Below, in pieces: positions 1-7,295 of a DNA stretch of 7,295 bases. The DNA is from Candidatus Peribacterales bacterium. Its GTDB lineage: Bacteria; Patescibacteriota; Gracilibacteria; Peribacterales; Peribacteraceae. Positions within the stretch are counted from its first letter, which is position 1, and each line of letters starts with the position of its first letter. The position numbers and the translations under genes are program-made. The notes under the pieces were generated by a model that was given only the letters and a program-made list of their open reading frames with translations, was not told the DNA's origin and ran no database searches. The DNA is taken from contig JAKFXO010000091.1 of the NCBI GenBank assembly GCA_021731345.1, positions 1 to 7,295 on the forward strand. Direction: 5' to 3'.

Positions 1-3000
1 TTGAGGAGACATTTGGAGAGCTGAAGCCAGGACTATATTTCCTGACTGTGCGTGCTCCAGAATGGGTGAATAGCTTCAACAAGGTTCCCTACCAAGAGGA
101 GAGAACATTTGCCGTAACGAACATGGCAATGACGCTGAAGTATTCTCGTGGAAAGGCGCTTGTATGGGTGACAGACGTACAAACAGGCAATCCTATTTCA
201 GGAGCCAAAGTCAGTTTCCATAGTGATGCAGGGAAAATTGAGGTGTCTGGAACAACAGACAAAGACGGATTCTTTGAAACAGCTATTTCTCTCAAAGATT
301 TTCAAAATCAGGCATACGACTGGCAGCCCGAATTTTGGGTGACAGCCGAGAAAGATGGTGACTTTGCATTCGTCGGAAGCAATTGGAATAACGGCGTACA
401 GCCATACGATTTCGGTGGCATCTATTCAGACTTCCGTTCGCCAGATGCTGCCAAGTACCGCATGCAGGCAACTCTGTATACCGAGCGTCCACTCTACGGT
501 GCGGGTGACACAGTTTTCTTCAAAGGAATTGTTCGCTTGCTTGACGACAATGGAAAACTTTTGGTACCGGACTCGACGCGTACTGCGTATGTCAGAATTC
601 AAGATACAAACGGAACTGAAATTTATTCGAAGAATCTGAAGCTCAGCGAGTTTGGTTCATTCGATAGTTCGTTCGTTTTGGCTAAGGAGGCACCACTTGG
701 CATGTACAGCTTGAATGCTTCACTTTTGCCAGATGCAGACATTGAAGGTTCTGCGTACACGAGCTTTTCGGTTCTTGCCTACCGCAAACCTGAATACAAA
801 GTTTCAGTCGCTACAGATAAAGAAGAGTACGCAAACGGCGACACAGCAACGGTGGATCTTACCGGTGCGTATTACTTTGGCGCGCCAATGGCAAACGCCA
901 AGGTAACGTACCGACTTGATTCTACTGACTATTACTTCAACAAATTTACAGACGGCTGGTATTCGTTTGCCCTTGAAGACGCTTGGTGTTGGATGAATTG
1001 CGAACGCTCCACAGGGGTCATCACTTCAGGAGAAGCAGTGCTGGACGCCGCTGGACGATTGAAACTCCAGCTTCCACTGAACATCGACGATAAGTCGGTC
1101 AGCCAAGTCATGACGCTCGAGGCTGATATCACGGACCAGAACAACCAGGTTGTGAGCTCTCGGGGTTCGTTTGTTGTTCATAAGTCTAATGTCTATGTTG
1201 GTGTCAGGACTGATGACTATGGAGTTCCTGCCGGCGGTAAAGCAGCGATGAAAGTAGTGACCGTCAACCCAGATGGAACAATGGCACCCAATACGCCGGT
1301 CACTGTCGCTCTCTATTCCAGGACGTGGAATGTCATACAGCAGAAAGGCGTCGATAGTGAGTACTACTACGACAGTGAGCCTGAAGACACGTTTATTCGG
1401 TCACAGAACGTGGTGACAAATTCAGAAGGAAAAGTGACTGCTGATGTGAAGCTGGATCAAGCAGGGGAGTATCGCGTTGTCGTAACGGCAAAGGATTCTG
1501 CTGGACGCGAAGCGAAAGCCGGTTGGTCAGTGTATGTCTGGGGAGACACATACTTTAACTGGCCAAGGTCGAATAACGACCGTGTGGATGTCGTGGCGGA
1601 CAAGCCGGAATACAAAGTAGGAGACACTGCAAAGCTCATCGTGAAATCTCCGTATCAGGGTCCAGGCGTAAAAGCACTCGTGACTGTCGAGCGCGAAAAC
1701 GTTATGACGAAGAAAATCGTCGATGTGACGAGTAATGCCATGGCAATCGAAATTCCGATTACGGAAGATCTGATTCCTGTTTCGTATGCATCAGTCGTTA
1801 TTATCAAGCCAAGAATTGGCGAAACGTTTAACGAGAACGGACTCGATACTGGCGCTCCAGCATTTAAGGTCGGCTACGCACGCTTGGCAGTCGACACGAG
1901 CTCCAAGCGTCTTGATATTCAAATCACGACTGATAAAGAAAAATATGTACCGGGCGAAAAAGTGAACGTCTCTCTGAGCGTCAAAGATGCAAAGGGAAAC
2001 CCCGTGCAGGCCGAGCTTTCGCTTGGCGTCGTGGACCTGAGCTTGCTTGACCTCACCGGTTTTGAAATGCCGGATCTTGTGCAAGCGTTCTACTTTGAAC
2101 GCGGACTTGGCGTGCAAACCGCCAACATGCTGACGTATCTCACAGAAAGGTTTAAGCCGGGCTCCAAAGGAGGTGGAGGAGATGGCGAAGAGCGTACGCG
2201 CGGAAATTTCCTTGATACCGCGTATTGGAATCCGACAATCGTAACCGATAAAGACGGTAAAGCGTCTACGAGTTTCTCGCTGCCAGATAACCTTACGACG
2301 TGGCAACTTCTTGCTCTTGGTTCCACAAAGAATACGTTTGTCGGTGGATTTGCGAAGAACATTATCGAAACCAAGCGTGTCATTCTGCGTCCGGTTCGTC
2401 CGCGCTTCGGTGTCGTCGGAGATCAGACGACTTTGGCTGCCATCGTTCACAACTACCTCGATGAAGATCGTGAATTCAAGATCGCACTGAGCGGTAAAGG
2501 ATTTACTGCGACAGGAAAGTCAGAGCAAACCGTTCGCATCGGCAAAAATTCTCAGATCAAAGTAGATTTCCCCGTGAAGGTATCTGACACGGATAGCATG
2601 ACCCTTACATTCCTCGCGACAACGGAAGGCGCCAAAGATGAAATAGAGGAAACGATTCCGGTCTACCGCTTTGGTGTACAGCAAACAAATGCTACTGCGA
2701 ATGTTACGGATAATCGTGAAACTGAAAAAGTAGCTGTTCCCACAAAAGCAGATGCTCCGGATGGAACGCTGAAAGTAACCGTCGCACCTACACTTGCTGT
2801 CTATCTGCCAAGCAGCTTGGAATTCCTCAGTACTTTCCCTTACGGATGCGCCGAGCAAACGGTCTCGAGCTTTGTACCAAATATCGCACTTGCACAACTG
2901 AAGTCTTTTGATCAGTTCCGCGTCGTATCAGCTCCGGATCTTGAAAAAAATGTTCAAACCGGACTCCAGAAGCTCTACAAGTTCCAGCGTTCTGACGGCG

Positions 3001-4301
3001 GATTTGGCTATTGGGAGGGTAGTTATGAAAGTTATCCGTACCTCACTGCGTACATTGTTCACGCACTCAAGATGACGAATGAAGCTGGCTATGCCGTTGA
3101 TAACGGTGTCATTGATAACGCACTGTCGTATCTCAAGTCTTCCATCAAAGGTGGAGCACTCACACCATACGTGACGATGGAAACTCGTGCGTACGCACTC
3201 TTTGTTCTCGGAGAGTTCGGACAAAGCGACGCAGCAGCGTTAAATCTTGCGTACAAGTCTCGCACTGATCTTCCACTTTTCTCTCGTGCTCACCTGGCAA
3301 TGGCTTCTAAGAAAGCCGGAGGCAAGACAAATGACGCAAGAGCAAAAGAAATTCTTGATGAGCTTCTTGGACACGCAAAGATCGATGCTCGTGGTGCGCA
3401 TTTCGAAGAGAAAGACAATCGCTCAAGCTATTCAATGAATACGGACAACCGTACGACTGCACTCGTCTTGCAAGCCATCGTTCGAATCGAGCCCAATCAT
3501 GCTTTGCTACCACGCGTTATTCGCGGCTTACTTGCGTCTCGTATCAACGGTCATTGGGACACCACACAAAGCACGGCGCAGTCTGTTGTTGCGTTCGTTG
3601 AGTACCTAAAAGTCAGTAAAGAACTTGAATACAACGAACAAGTTGGAGTTGAGATCGATGGAAAGAAGCGTCTTGATGTTGTATTCAAGGCTCCTGCAAT
3701 GGAAAAGAAAGAAGTTGAAATCGCACTGACCGAGCTCCCTCGTGGCAAGGAAATCGAAGTTTCTGTCGGTAAAACAGGACCAGGAAAACTGTACTACGAC
3801 GTCATTCTTTCGTACTTCTATACACCAGATACCATCAAGCCTGCTGAAGAGGGTATTGGCATCATTCGTGAAACAATGCCACTTACGAAAAACGATGCAT
3901 CGATGAAAGTGGGTACGACCCAGAAAGTGACTCTCACAATCACTGTTCCTCAAACGAGACATTTTGTCGCAGTGGAAAGTATGCTGCCAGCTGGCTTTGA
4001 GCCAATCGATCTACAGTTTGCGACCAGTCAGCAAAATATGTTTGAAAACGCGACAAATGTTGTCAGCAGCTGGCGAGAGTACGAAAGAAATCAAACATGG
4101 AGATTTTCGCATATCGAATTCCGCGATGATCGCATCTTCATGTTTGCCGAGGAGCTTCCTCCTGGTGTCTACACGTATGAATATCTCGTACGCGCAACTA
4201 CTCCCGGAAAGTTCCGTGAGCGACCCGCTAAAGTATGGGAAATGTACTTCCCTGAAGTCTTTGGTCAGACTGAAGGAAAATGGGTACAAATCGGACAGTA
4301 A
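1..4301 (+). CDS. Alpha-2-macroglobulin family protein with thioester domain (5' partial)
   Basis: This is a large extracytoplasmic protease-trap protein of the bacterial A2M family (relatives: E. coli YfhM). The frame is open to the left edge (first full codon at 3), and the residues before the GTG at 48 (FGELKPGLYFLTV) are already family-like, so the true start and signal peptide or lipobox are off-window. Numbering from 48 (1417 aa): an Ig-like macroglobulin domain at about 26-110; MG2-type domain at about 137-245 with TERPLYGAGDTVFFKGIVR; further MG domains to about 500; bait-region domain at about 510-720; A2M core with FLDTAYWNPTIVTDKDGKAS and PDNLTTWQLLALG at 720-800; helical thioester domain at about 905-1200 with PYGCAEQT (Cys934, Gln937) and RSDGGFGYW; C-terminal bMG10-like domain at about 1255-1417. 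No frameshift is seen. It stops with TAA, 44 bases before pbpC. The family assignment is secure; internal domain borders are approximate. Confidence 0.96.
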   Translation, partial: EETFGELKPGLYFLTVRAPEWVNSFNKVPYQEERTFAVTNMAMTLKYSRGKALVWVTDVQTGNPISGAKVSFHSDAGKIEVSGTTDKDGFFETAISLKDFQNQAYDWQPEFWVTAEKDGDFAFVGSNWNNGVQPYDFGGIYSDFRSPDAAKYRMQATLYTERPLYGAGDTVFFKGIVRLLDDNGKLLVPDSTRTAYVRIQDTNGTEIYSKNLKLSEFGSFDSSFVLAKEAPLGMYSLNASLLPDADIEGSAYTSFSVLAYRKPEYKVSVATDKEEYANGDTATVDLTGAYYFGAPMANAKVTYRLDSTDYYFNKFTDGWYSFALEDAWCWMNCERSTGVITSGEAVLDAAGRLKLQLPLNIDDKSVSQVMTLEADITDQNNQVVSSRGSFVVHKSNVYVGVRTDDYGVPAGGKAAMKVVTVNPDGTMAPNTPVTVALYSRTWNVIQQKGVDSEYYYDSEPEDTFIRSQNVVTNSEGKVTADVKLDQAGEYRVVVTAKDSAGREAKAGWSVYVWGDTYFNWPRSNNDRVDVVADKPEYKVGDTAKLIVKSPYQGPGVKALVTVERENVMTKKIVDVTSNAMAIEIPITEDLIPVSYASVVIIKPRIGETFNENGLDTGAPAFKVGYARLAVDTSSKRLDIQITTDKEKYVPGEKVNVSLSVKDAKGNPVQAELSLGVVDLSLLDLTGFEMPDLVQAFYFERGLGVQTANMLTYLTERFKPGSKGGGGDGEERTRGNFLDTAYWNPTIVTDKDGKASTSFSLPDNLTTWQLLALGSTKNTFVGGFAKNIIETKRVILRPVRPRFGVVGDQTTLAAIVHNYLDEDREFKIALSGKGFTATGKSEQTVRIGKNSQIKVDFPVKVSDTDSMTLTFLATTEGAKDEIEETIPVYRFGVQQTNATANVTDNRETEKVAVPTKADAPDGTLKVTVAPTLAVYLPSSLEFLSTFPYGCAEQTVSSFVPNIALAQLKSFDQFRVVSAPDLEKNVQTGLQKLYKFQRSDGGFGYWEGSYESYPYLTAYIVHALKMTNEAGYAVDNGVIDNALSYLKSSIKGGALTPYVTMETRAYALFVLGEFGQSDAAALNLAYKSRTDLPLFSRAHLAMASKKAGGKTNDARAKEILDELLGHAKIDARGAHFEEKDNRSSYSMNTDNRTTALVLQAIVRIEPNHALLPRVIRGLLASRINGHWDTTQSTAQSVVAFVEYLKVSKELEYNEQVGVEIDGKKRLDVVFKAPAMEKKEVEIALTELPRGKEIEVSVGKTGPGKLYYDVILSYFYTPDTIKPAEEGIGIIRETMPLTKNDASMKVGTTQKVTLTITVPQTRHFVAVESMLPAGFEPIDLQFATSQQNMFENATNVVSSWREYERNQTWRFSHIEFRDDRIFMFAEELPPGVYTYEYLVRATTPGKFRERPAKVWEMYFPEVFGQTEGKWVQIGQ
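2130..2213 (+). other. Probable bait region of the A2M protein
   Basis: Residues about 695-722 (numbered from the codon at 48) form a short stretch between the bait-region domain and the conserved FLDTAYW block. It has low complexity and mixed charge: basic residues (RFKPGSK), then four glycines, then acidic and arginine residues (GDGEERTR). In A2M proteins the exposed segment just before this block is the protease-cleaved bait, and its sequence is poorly conserved. The position is seen directly; the bait role is inferred from the family. It contains several Lys and Arg sites for trypsin-like enzymes. Confidence 0.6.
2838..2861 (+). other. Thioester motif of A2M (PYGCAEQT)
   Basis: The codons give Pro-Tyr-Gly-Cys-Ala-Glu-Gln-Thr, with the Cys codon at 2847-2849 and the Gln codon at 2856-2858. 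This is the CxEQ signature in which Cys and Gln side chains form the internal thioester that covalently traps the attacking protease after bait cleavage. Its presence groups this protein with the thioester-containing YfhM type and not with the YfaS/MagD type, which lacks the cysteine. Confidence 0.92.
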
Positions 4302-4306
4302 TCGAT

Positions 4307-4341
4307 GGGCCCGGTGTCAAAACCGGGCTCACTTTTTCTTT
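4307..4341 (+). terminator. Terminator-like hairpin between the A2M gene and pbpC
   Basis: Bases 4307-4315 pair with 4322-4330: a seven-pair GC-rich core, GCCCGGT with ACCGGGC, extended by one G-U and one G-C pair, closing a six-base loop. A T-rich run (ACTTTTTCTTT, 4331-4341) follows. This is the layout of a rho-independent terminator for + strand transcription; the opposite strand has no T run after the stem. It starts 5 bases after the A2M stop and ends 4 bases before the pbpC ATG, so it may act as a partial terminator that lowers pbpC expression relative to A2M. Confidence 0.65.
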
Positions 4342-4345
4342 CACC

Positions 4346-6679
4346 ATGAAACGCGCGCTCGTTATCGTCGGCTCTCTTCTGATCGCTACGATACTTCTCG
4401 CGCTAGCGTGGCCTTTGCCAAGTGCTCTGAGTGGTAAAGGTATGCCAGAAAATACGCGAATTTCTGACCGCCACGGTGAGCTCTTGTACGCAGTACAAGG
4501 CTCAGGACTGCGTAGTGAAATCCCACTCGAAAATATTCCAAAACCTCTTCTTGATGCGTTGATCGCAACGGAAGATCGTACGTTTTATCATCACCCAGGA
4601 CTTAGCGTACGCGGCATTGCCCGTGCTGCTGTGAGAAACGTCCTAGCAGGGCACATTGTGGAGGGCGGCAGCACAATTACCCAACAACTTATTCGGACGC
4701 TTCTAAGTCCAAAACGAAGAGGATTTTCCTACAAGCTTCATGAAGCATGGCTTGCACTCAAGTACGATGCACGTTTCAGTAAGCACGACATTGTGGAACG
4801 ATATTTGAATACGTCTTTTTTTGGTCAGGGCGCATACGGTGTGAAGGCTGCAGCTCATGTGTATTTCGATGCCGATGTATCAACGCTCTCGCTTGGTCAG
4901 TCTGCACTATTAGTCGGGCTTCTCAACGCACCGTCAGCCTTGAATCCTTTTAAAGATGCAGAAGGAGCGAGGCAGCGACGTGATCTAGTACTGCGCGCCA
5001 TGCTTGATCAAGGAAAAGTTTCGCAGCCTGAATTTGATGCAGCTCTTGAAGAACCCGTAGCACTCAGAAGTGGCAAGACAGACATTCGTGCGCCGCACTT
5101 CGTTCTGTGGCTACTCCAAAGAAATCCAGAGTTACGAGAGAGTAAAGATGTCGTAACAACCCTTGATCTTGCTTTGCAAACTGAAACCGAAGCAATTGTC
5201 GATAAGCATGTTGAAAAATTGAAAGACAAAAACGTGACGTCGGCTGCGGTTGTTGTGTTAGATGCACGCACCGGTGAAATTCTGACGATGGTCGGATCGC
5301 GTGATTATTTTGATGTTGAGAATGACGGAGCCGTCAACGTCGCAGTCTCAGCACGTCAACCGGGATCTGCGATGAAGCCTTTTACGTACGCTTTAGCACT
5401 TTCACAGGGCATGACAGCCGCAACAACTATTTCTGACGTTGAAACGCAATTCTTTACCGCAGAAGGCAATCCGTACGTACCGCGTAACTATGACTATGGT
5501 TACCACGGACTTGTCCGGATTCGTGAAGCACTCGCGAATTCCTACAATATTGCAGCAGTCAAAGTTGCTGAAATTGTCGGGGTAGAAAGACTTTTAGCTT
5601 TTCTCAAACGAGCAGGAATTTCTACTCTTCGCGAGTCACCCGAACACTACGGCCTAGCACTGACACTTGGAGATGGTGAAGTAAAACTACTCGAACTTGC
5701 AGCTGCCTACGGCATTTTTGCTCGAGGCGGAACAACACTGCTGCCAAAGGCACTGCTTGATGAAACAGGTACAGTAGAAGCTCAAATCCTGAACCCCAAA
5801 GTTGCATGGCTCATCACTGATATTTTGAGCGATGCCGATGCCAGAGCTGCCGAATTCGGCCGAGATGGTCCGCTTGGCTTTCCGTATCCTGTCGCAGCAA
5901 AAACAGGTACAACTCGAAACTCTCGCGACAACTGGACGATAGGCTATACGCCAGATCGCATCGTCGGAGTGTGGGTAGGAAACGCTGACAACGCACCCAT
6001 GCGTGGTACATCGGGAGTCACAGGTGCTGGCCCTATTTTTCATGACGTTATGCAGGAGGCAATGAAATTTATCGAGAAGAAACCGTTTGAAAAACCGGAA
6101 GGTTTCACGGACCGCACCATATGCAGGCTTTCCGGAAAACTGCCGACACCGTTTTGCACCGAGCGCGTGATCGAACACTTCATCTCCGGTACCGAACCAC
6201 ATACGACAGATGACATGTTCGTCAGTATTTCCATTGATACACGAAATGGACTGCGTGCTGGCTCATCTTGTCCGGAGAAATTCATTGAGCAGAAAGTGTT
6301 TACCGTGTTTCCTCCTGATACTCGTAAGTGGGCCAGAGAAAATGGTTACACGCCTCCGCCAGATTTATATTCACCGCTGTGTCCTGCGTCGGCGGCTGAA
6401 AGTAGTATTCGTCCGCAGTCTGTCATGATCACACGTCCTGCAGAAAACGCTATGTATCTTTTAGATCCACTTATTCCCGACGTACATGAACTTATTGTCT
6501 TTGAAGCAGTTGCCGATGAAAGCATTGAGAAGCTGTCATGGTTTGTAAACGGTACGAAAGTAGGGGAGGGGACAAAGCCTGATTTTAGAATAAAATGGAA
6601 GCCGGAGACTGGCTCATTTATCGTAAAGGCAGGTTTTGAGTCGCTTCAAAGCAGTGTTCACATTGAGGTCAGGAAGTGA
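4346..6679 (+). CDS. pbpC: Penicillin-binding protein 1C (bifunctional glycosyltransferase/transpeptidase)
   Basis: This class A PBP polymerises lipid II glycan strands and cross-links the peptides on the outer face of the cytoplasmic membrane. With the ATG at 4346 it is 777 aa. It has a membrane anchor at about residues 5-22 and a GT51 domain at about 40-225 with EDRTFYHHPG (catalytic Glu76) and GGSTITQQ (107-114). The transpeptidase domain at about 296-575 carries SAMK (nucleophile Ser341, Lys344), SYN (399-401) and KTG (519-521). A linker with four cysteines (593, 604, 642, 679) leads to a BiPBP_C-type C-terminal domain at about 692-777, which marks the PBP1C subclass. The length matches the family (about 770-800 aa). 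I chose ATG 4346 because it lies just before the anchor. An in-frame ATG at 4280 would overlap A2M by 22 bases and add a 22-residue tail encoded through the hairpin. The A2M neighbour is the usual partner. Confidence 0.95.
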   Translation: MKRALVIVGSLLIATILLALAWPLPSALSGKGMPENTRISDRHGELLYAVQGSGLRSEIPLENIPKPLLDALIATEDRTFYHHPGLSVRGIARAAVRNVLAGHIVEGGSTITQQLIRTLLSPKRRGFSYKLHEAWLALKYDARFSKHDIVERYLNTSFFGQGAYGVKAAAHVYFDADVSTLSLGQSALLVGLLNAPSALNPFKDAEGARQRRDLVLRAMLDQGKVSQPEFDAALEEPVALRSGKTDIRAPHFVLWLLQRNPELRESKDVVTTLDLALQTETEAIVDKHVEKLKDKNVTSAAVVVLDARTGEILTMVGSRDYFDVENDGAVNVAVSARQPGSAMKPFTYALALSQGMTAATTISDVETQFFTAEGNPYVPRNYDYGYHGLVRIREALANSYNIAAVKVAEIVGVERLLAFLKRAGISTLRESPEHYGLALTLGDGEVKLLELAAAYGIFARGGTTLLPKALLDETGTVEAQILNPKVAWLITDILSDADARAAEFGRDGPLGFPYPVAAKTGTTRNSRDNWTIGYTPDRIVGVWVGNADNAPMRGTSGVTGAGPIFHDVMQEAMKFIEKKPFEKPEGFTDRTICRLSGKLPTPFCTERVIEHFISGTEPHTTDDMFVSISIDTRNGLRAGSSCPEKFIEQKVFTVFPPDTRKWARENGYTPPPDLYSPLCPASAAESSIRPQSVMITRPAENAMYLLDPLIPDVHELIVFEAVADESIEKLSWFVNGTKVGEGTKPDFRIKWKPETGSFIVKAGFESLQSSVHIEVRK

Positions 6680-6695
6680 TTTTACACGAGTATTA

Positions 6696-6704
6696 TGGTA
6701 TAAT
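6696..6704 (+). promoter_or_regulatory. Extended -10 promoter for the flavoprotein gene
   Basis: TGGTATAAT matches the extended -10 element (TGn followed by a perfect TATAAT). It sits in the 31-base gap after pbpC. No good -35 is visible at 15-18 bases spacing, which is common for extended -10 promoters; a TTTACA at 6681-6686 is too close (12 bases). With a usual 6-7 base distance, transcription would begin at about 6710-6711, on the ATG itself, giving a leaderless mRNA. The motif is seen directly; its activity is inferred. Confidence 0.6.
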
Positions 6705-6710
6705 TGAGTG

Positions 6711-7295
6711 ATGACAAACCAAAAAAACATTCATAACGTTCTCATCGTCGGCGGAGGTTTTGGTGGTATTCGTGCAGCCCAACTCCTTTCCTCACGTCCA
6801 AATCTGTCTGTTCGTCTTATCGATCCGAAAGGCTACATGGAGTATCACGCTGCTGTGTATCGACTTGTGACCGGACGTAGTGCGACAGAAACGTGTATTC
6901 CGTATTCTGAGCTCCTAAAAGGGAAGCGTGTAGAGCTCGTGAAAGACTCAGTGACAGCAGTCGATCTAACTTCGAAAACAGCAGTAGGAGAATCAGGATC
7001 TCGTTATCAGTACGATTCGCTTATTCTTGCAGTCGGTAGTGAAACGTCGTATTTCGGAATCAAAGGAGTTGAGCAGCACTCCTATGGCATTAAAACTATT
7101 GATGAAGCTCTTCGTCTCAAACGACACATTCATGACATTTTTTCGTCGGTCAAAACAGCACAGCCAGATGACAAAGCACCAGCGCTCCATATCGTGGTGA
7201 TTGGTGGTGGTGCCAGTGGTGTAGAACTTGCAGGCGAACTTGCTTCATACACTCGCACTATTGCACGCAAAAACTCTGTTGATGCTTCGCTTATT
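6711..7295 (+). CDS. NAD(P)/FAD-dependent oxidoreductase, type II NADH dehydrogenase-like (3' partial)
   Basis: A pyridine nucleotide-disulfide oxidoreductase-family flavoprotein, most like NDH-2, which transfers electrons from NADH to quinone at the inner face of the membrane without pumping protons. The 195 visible residues hold the FAD-binding Rossmann motif VLIVGGGFGG (10-19), with Asp38 at the end of the second strand. These are followed by a YHAAVYRLVTG segment (45-55), which sits where NDH-2 has its conserved segment after the flavin fold. LILAVGSETSYFGIKG (104-119) matches the ATG-like motif with the NDH-2 style GSET-FGI sequence. The second nucleotide-binding motif HIVVIGGGASGVELAGEL starts at 160. 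The C-terminal half, which would hold the quinone site and membrane-binding helices, is beyond the window. The start at 6711 is the first ATG; a GTG directly before it (6708) is in frame. There is no clear Shine-Dalgarno. Other members of this fold (sulfide:quinone or rubredoxin reductases) cannot be fully excluded. Confidence 0.88.
   Translation, partial: MTNQKNIHNVLIVGGGFGGIRAAQLLSSRPNLSVRLIDPKGYMEYHAAVYRLVTGRSATETCIPYSELLKGKRVELVKDSVTAVDLTSKTAVGESGSRYQYDSLILAVGSETSYFGIKGVEQHSYGIKTIDEALRLKRHIHDIFSSVKTAQPDDKAPALHIVVIGGGASGVELAGELASYTRTIARKNSVDASLI

Noticed and set aside
2166..2184. Strong Shine-Dalgarno-like purine stretch followed by an ATG inside A2M, resembling an internal translation start
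   Set aside because: The stretch is explained by the Gly-rich bait codons. The ATG at 2182 is out of frame with A2M and opens only a frame of about 20 codons, so a gene is unlikely.
1791..2450. Long open reading frame of 219 codons on the minus strand inside the A2M gene
   Set aside because: It lies wholly within the strongly conserved A2M coding region, its translation resembles no family I know, and it has no start context or neighbour to support it. It is a shadow of the + strand codons.
3098..3120. Short tandem repeat-like sequence (GATAACG twice) in A2M
   Set aside because: The two copies encode parts of a helical segment with similar residues (VDNG and IDNA) and are too short and isolated to be a repeat element.
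3964..4437. A 157-codon + strand frame overlapping the A2M end and the pbpC start
   Set aside because: It overlaps conserved parts of both real genes in a different frame, and its translation looks random and rich in Ser and Arg with no domain signature.
5849..5860. Perfect 12-base palindrome GCCGAATTCGGC in pbpC
   Set aside because: It falls in ordinary coding sequence (Ala-Glu-Phe-Gly), is present once, and has no promoter or operator context. Chance is enough to explain it.
6677..6703. Possible recoding of TGA as glycine, as in some Patescibacteria lineages (Gracilibacteria, Absconditabacteria)
   Set aside because: No in-frame TGA occurs inside any of the three genes, and the pbpC TGA falls right after a complete C-terminal domain. 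Reading through would add only 8 codons before a TAA. The standard code fits.

Overview
The window is a densely packed, single-strand (+) stretch of a bacterial chromosome with three protein-coding genes and almost no intergenic space. From left to right these are: a very large alpha-2-macroglobulin-family protein whose 5' end lies before the window (1-4301), a complete class A penicillin-binding protein of the PBP1C type (4346-6679), and the first 195 codons of a type II NADH dehydrogenase-like flavoprotein (from 6711, running off the right edge). I see no RNA genes, insertion sequences, CRISPR repeats or long repeats. The only non-coding pieces are a 44-base gap holding a terminator-like hairpin and a 31-base gap holding an extended -10 promoter.

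The core of the window is the pair A2M then pbpC, in the same order as yfhM-pbpC in Escherichia coli. From family knowledge, the thioester A2M acts outside the cytoplasmic membrane as a suicide trap for attacking proteases. PBP1C is a bifunctional peptidoglycan glycosyltransferase/transpeptidase, proposed to repair the wall where it has been breached. All key residues are present in both proteins: the thioester Cys and Gln in A2M, and the glycosyltransferase Glu plus the SxxK, SxN and KTG motifs in PBP1C. Both therefore look functional. The third gene belongs to respiratory or redox metabolism and appears to have its own promoter, so it is probably a neighbour and not part of the same functional unit.

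Organism: base composition is in the mid-40s percent GC by eye, the standard genetic code fits (TGA is used as a stop and never in frame), and neither visible start codon has a good Shine-Dalgarno sequence. The flavoprotein and the A2M variant remind me of sequences from Patescibacteria (Candidate Phyla Radiation), but this is an impression and not a demonstrated placement.

I did not find a clearly new biological system. The most unusual points are in the gene junctions: an intrinsic-terminator-like hairpin whose U tract ends 4 bases before the pbpC start codon, with no ribosome binding site, and a promoter placed so that the flavoprotein mRNA would begin at its own AUG (leaderless).
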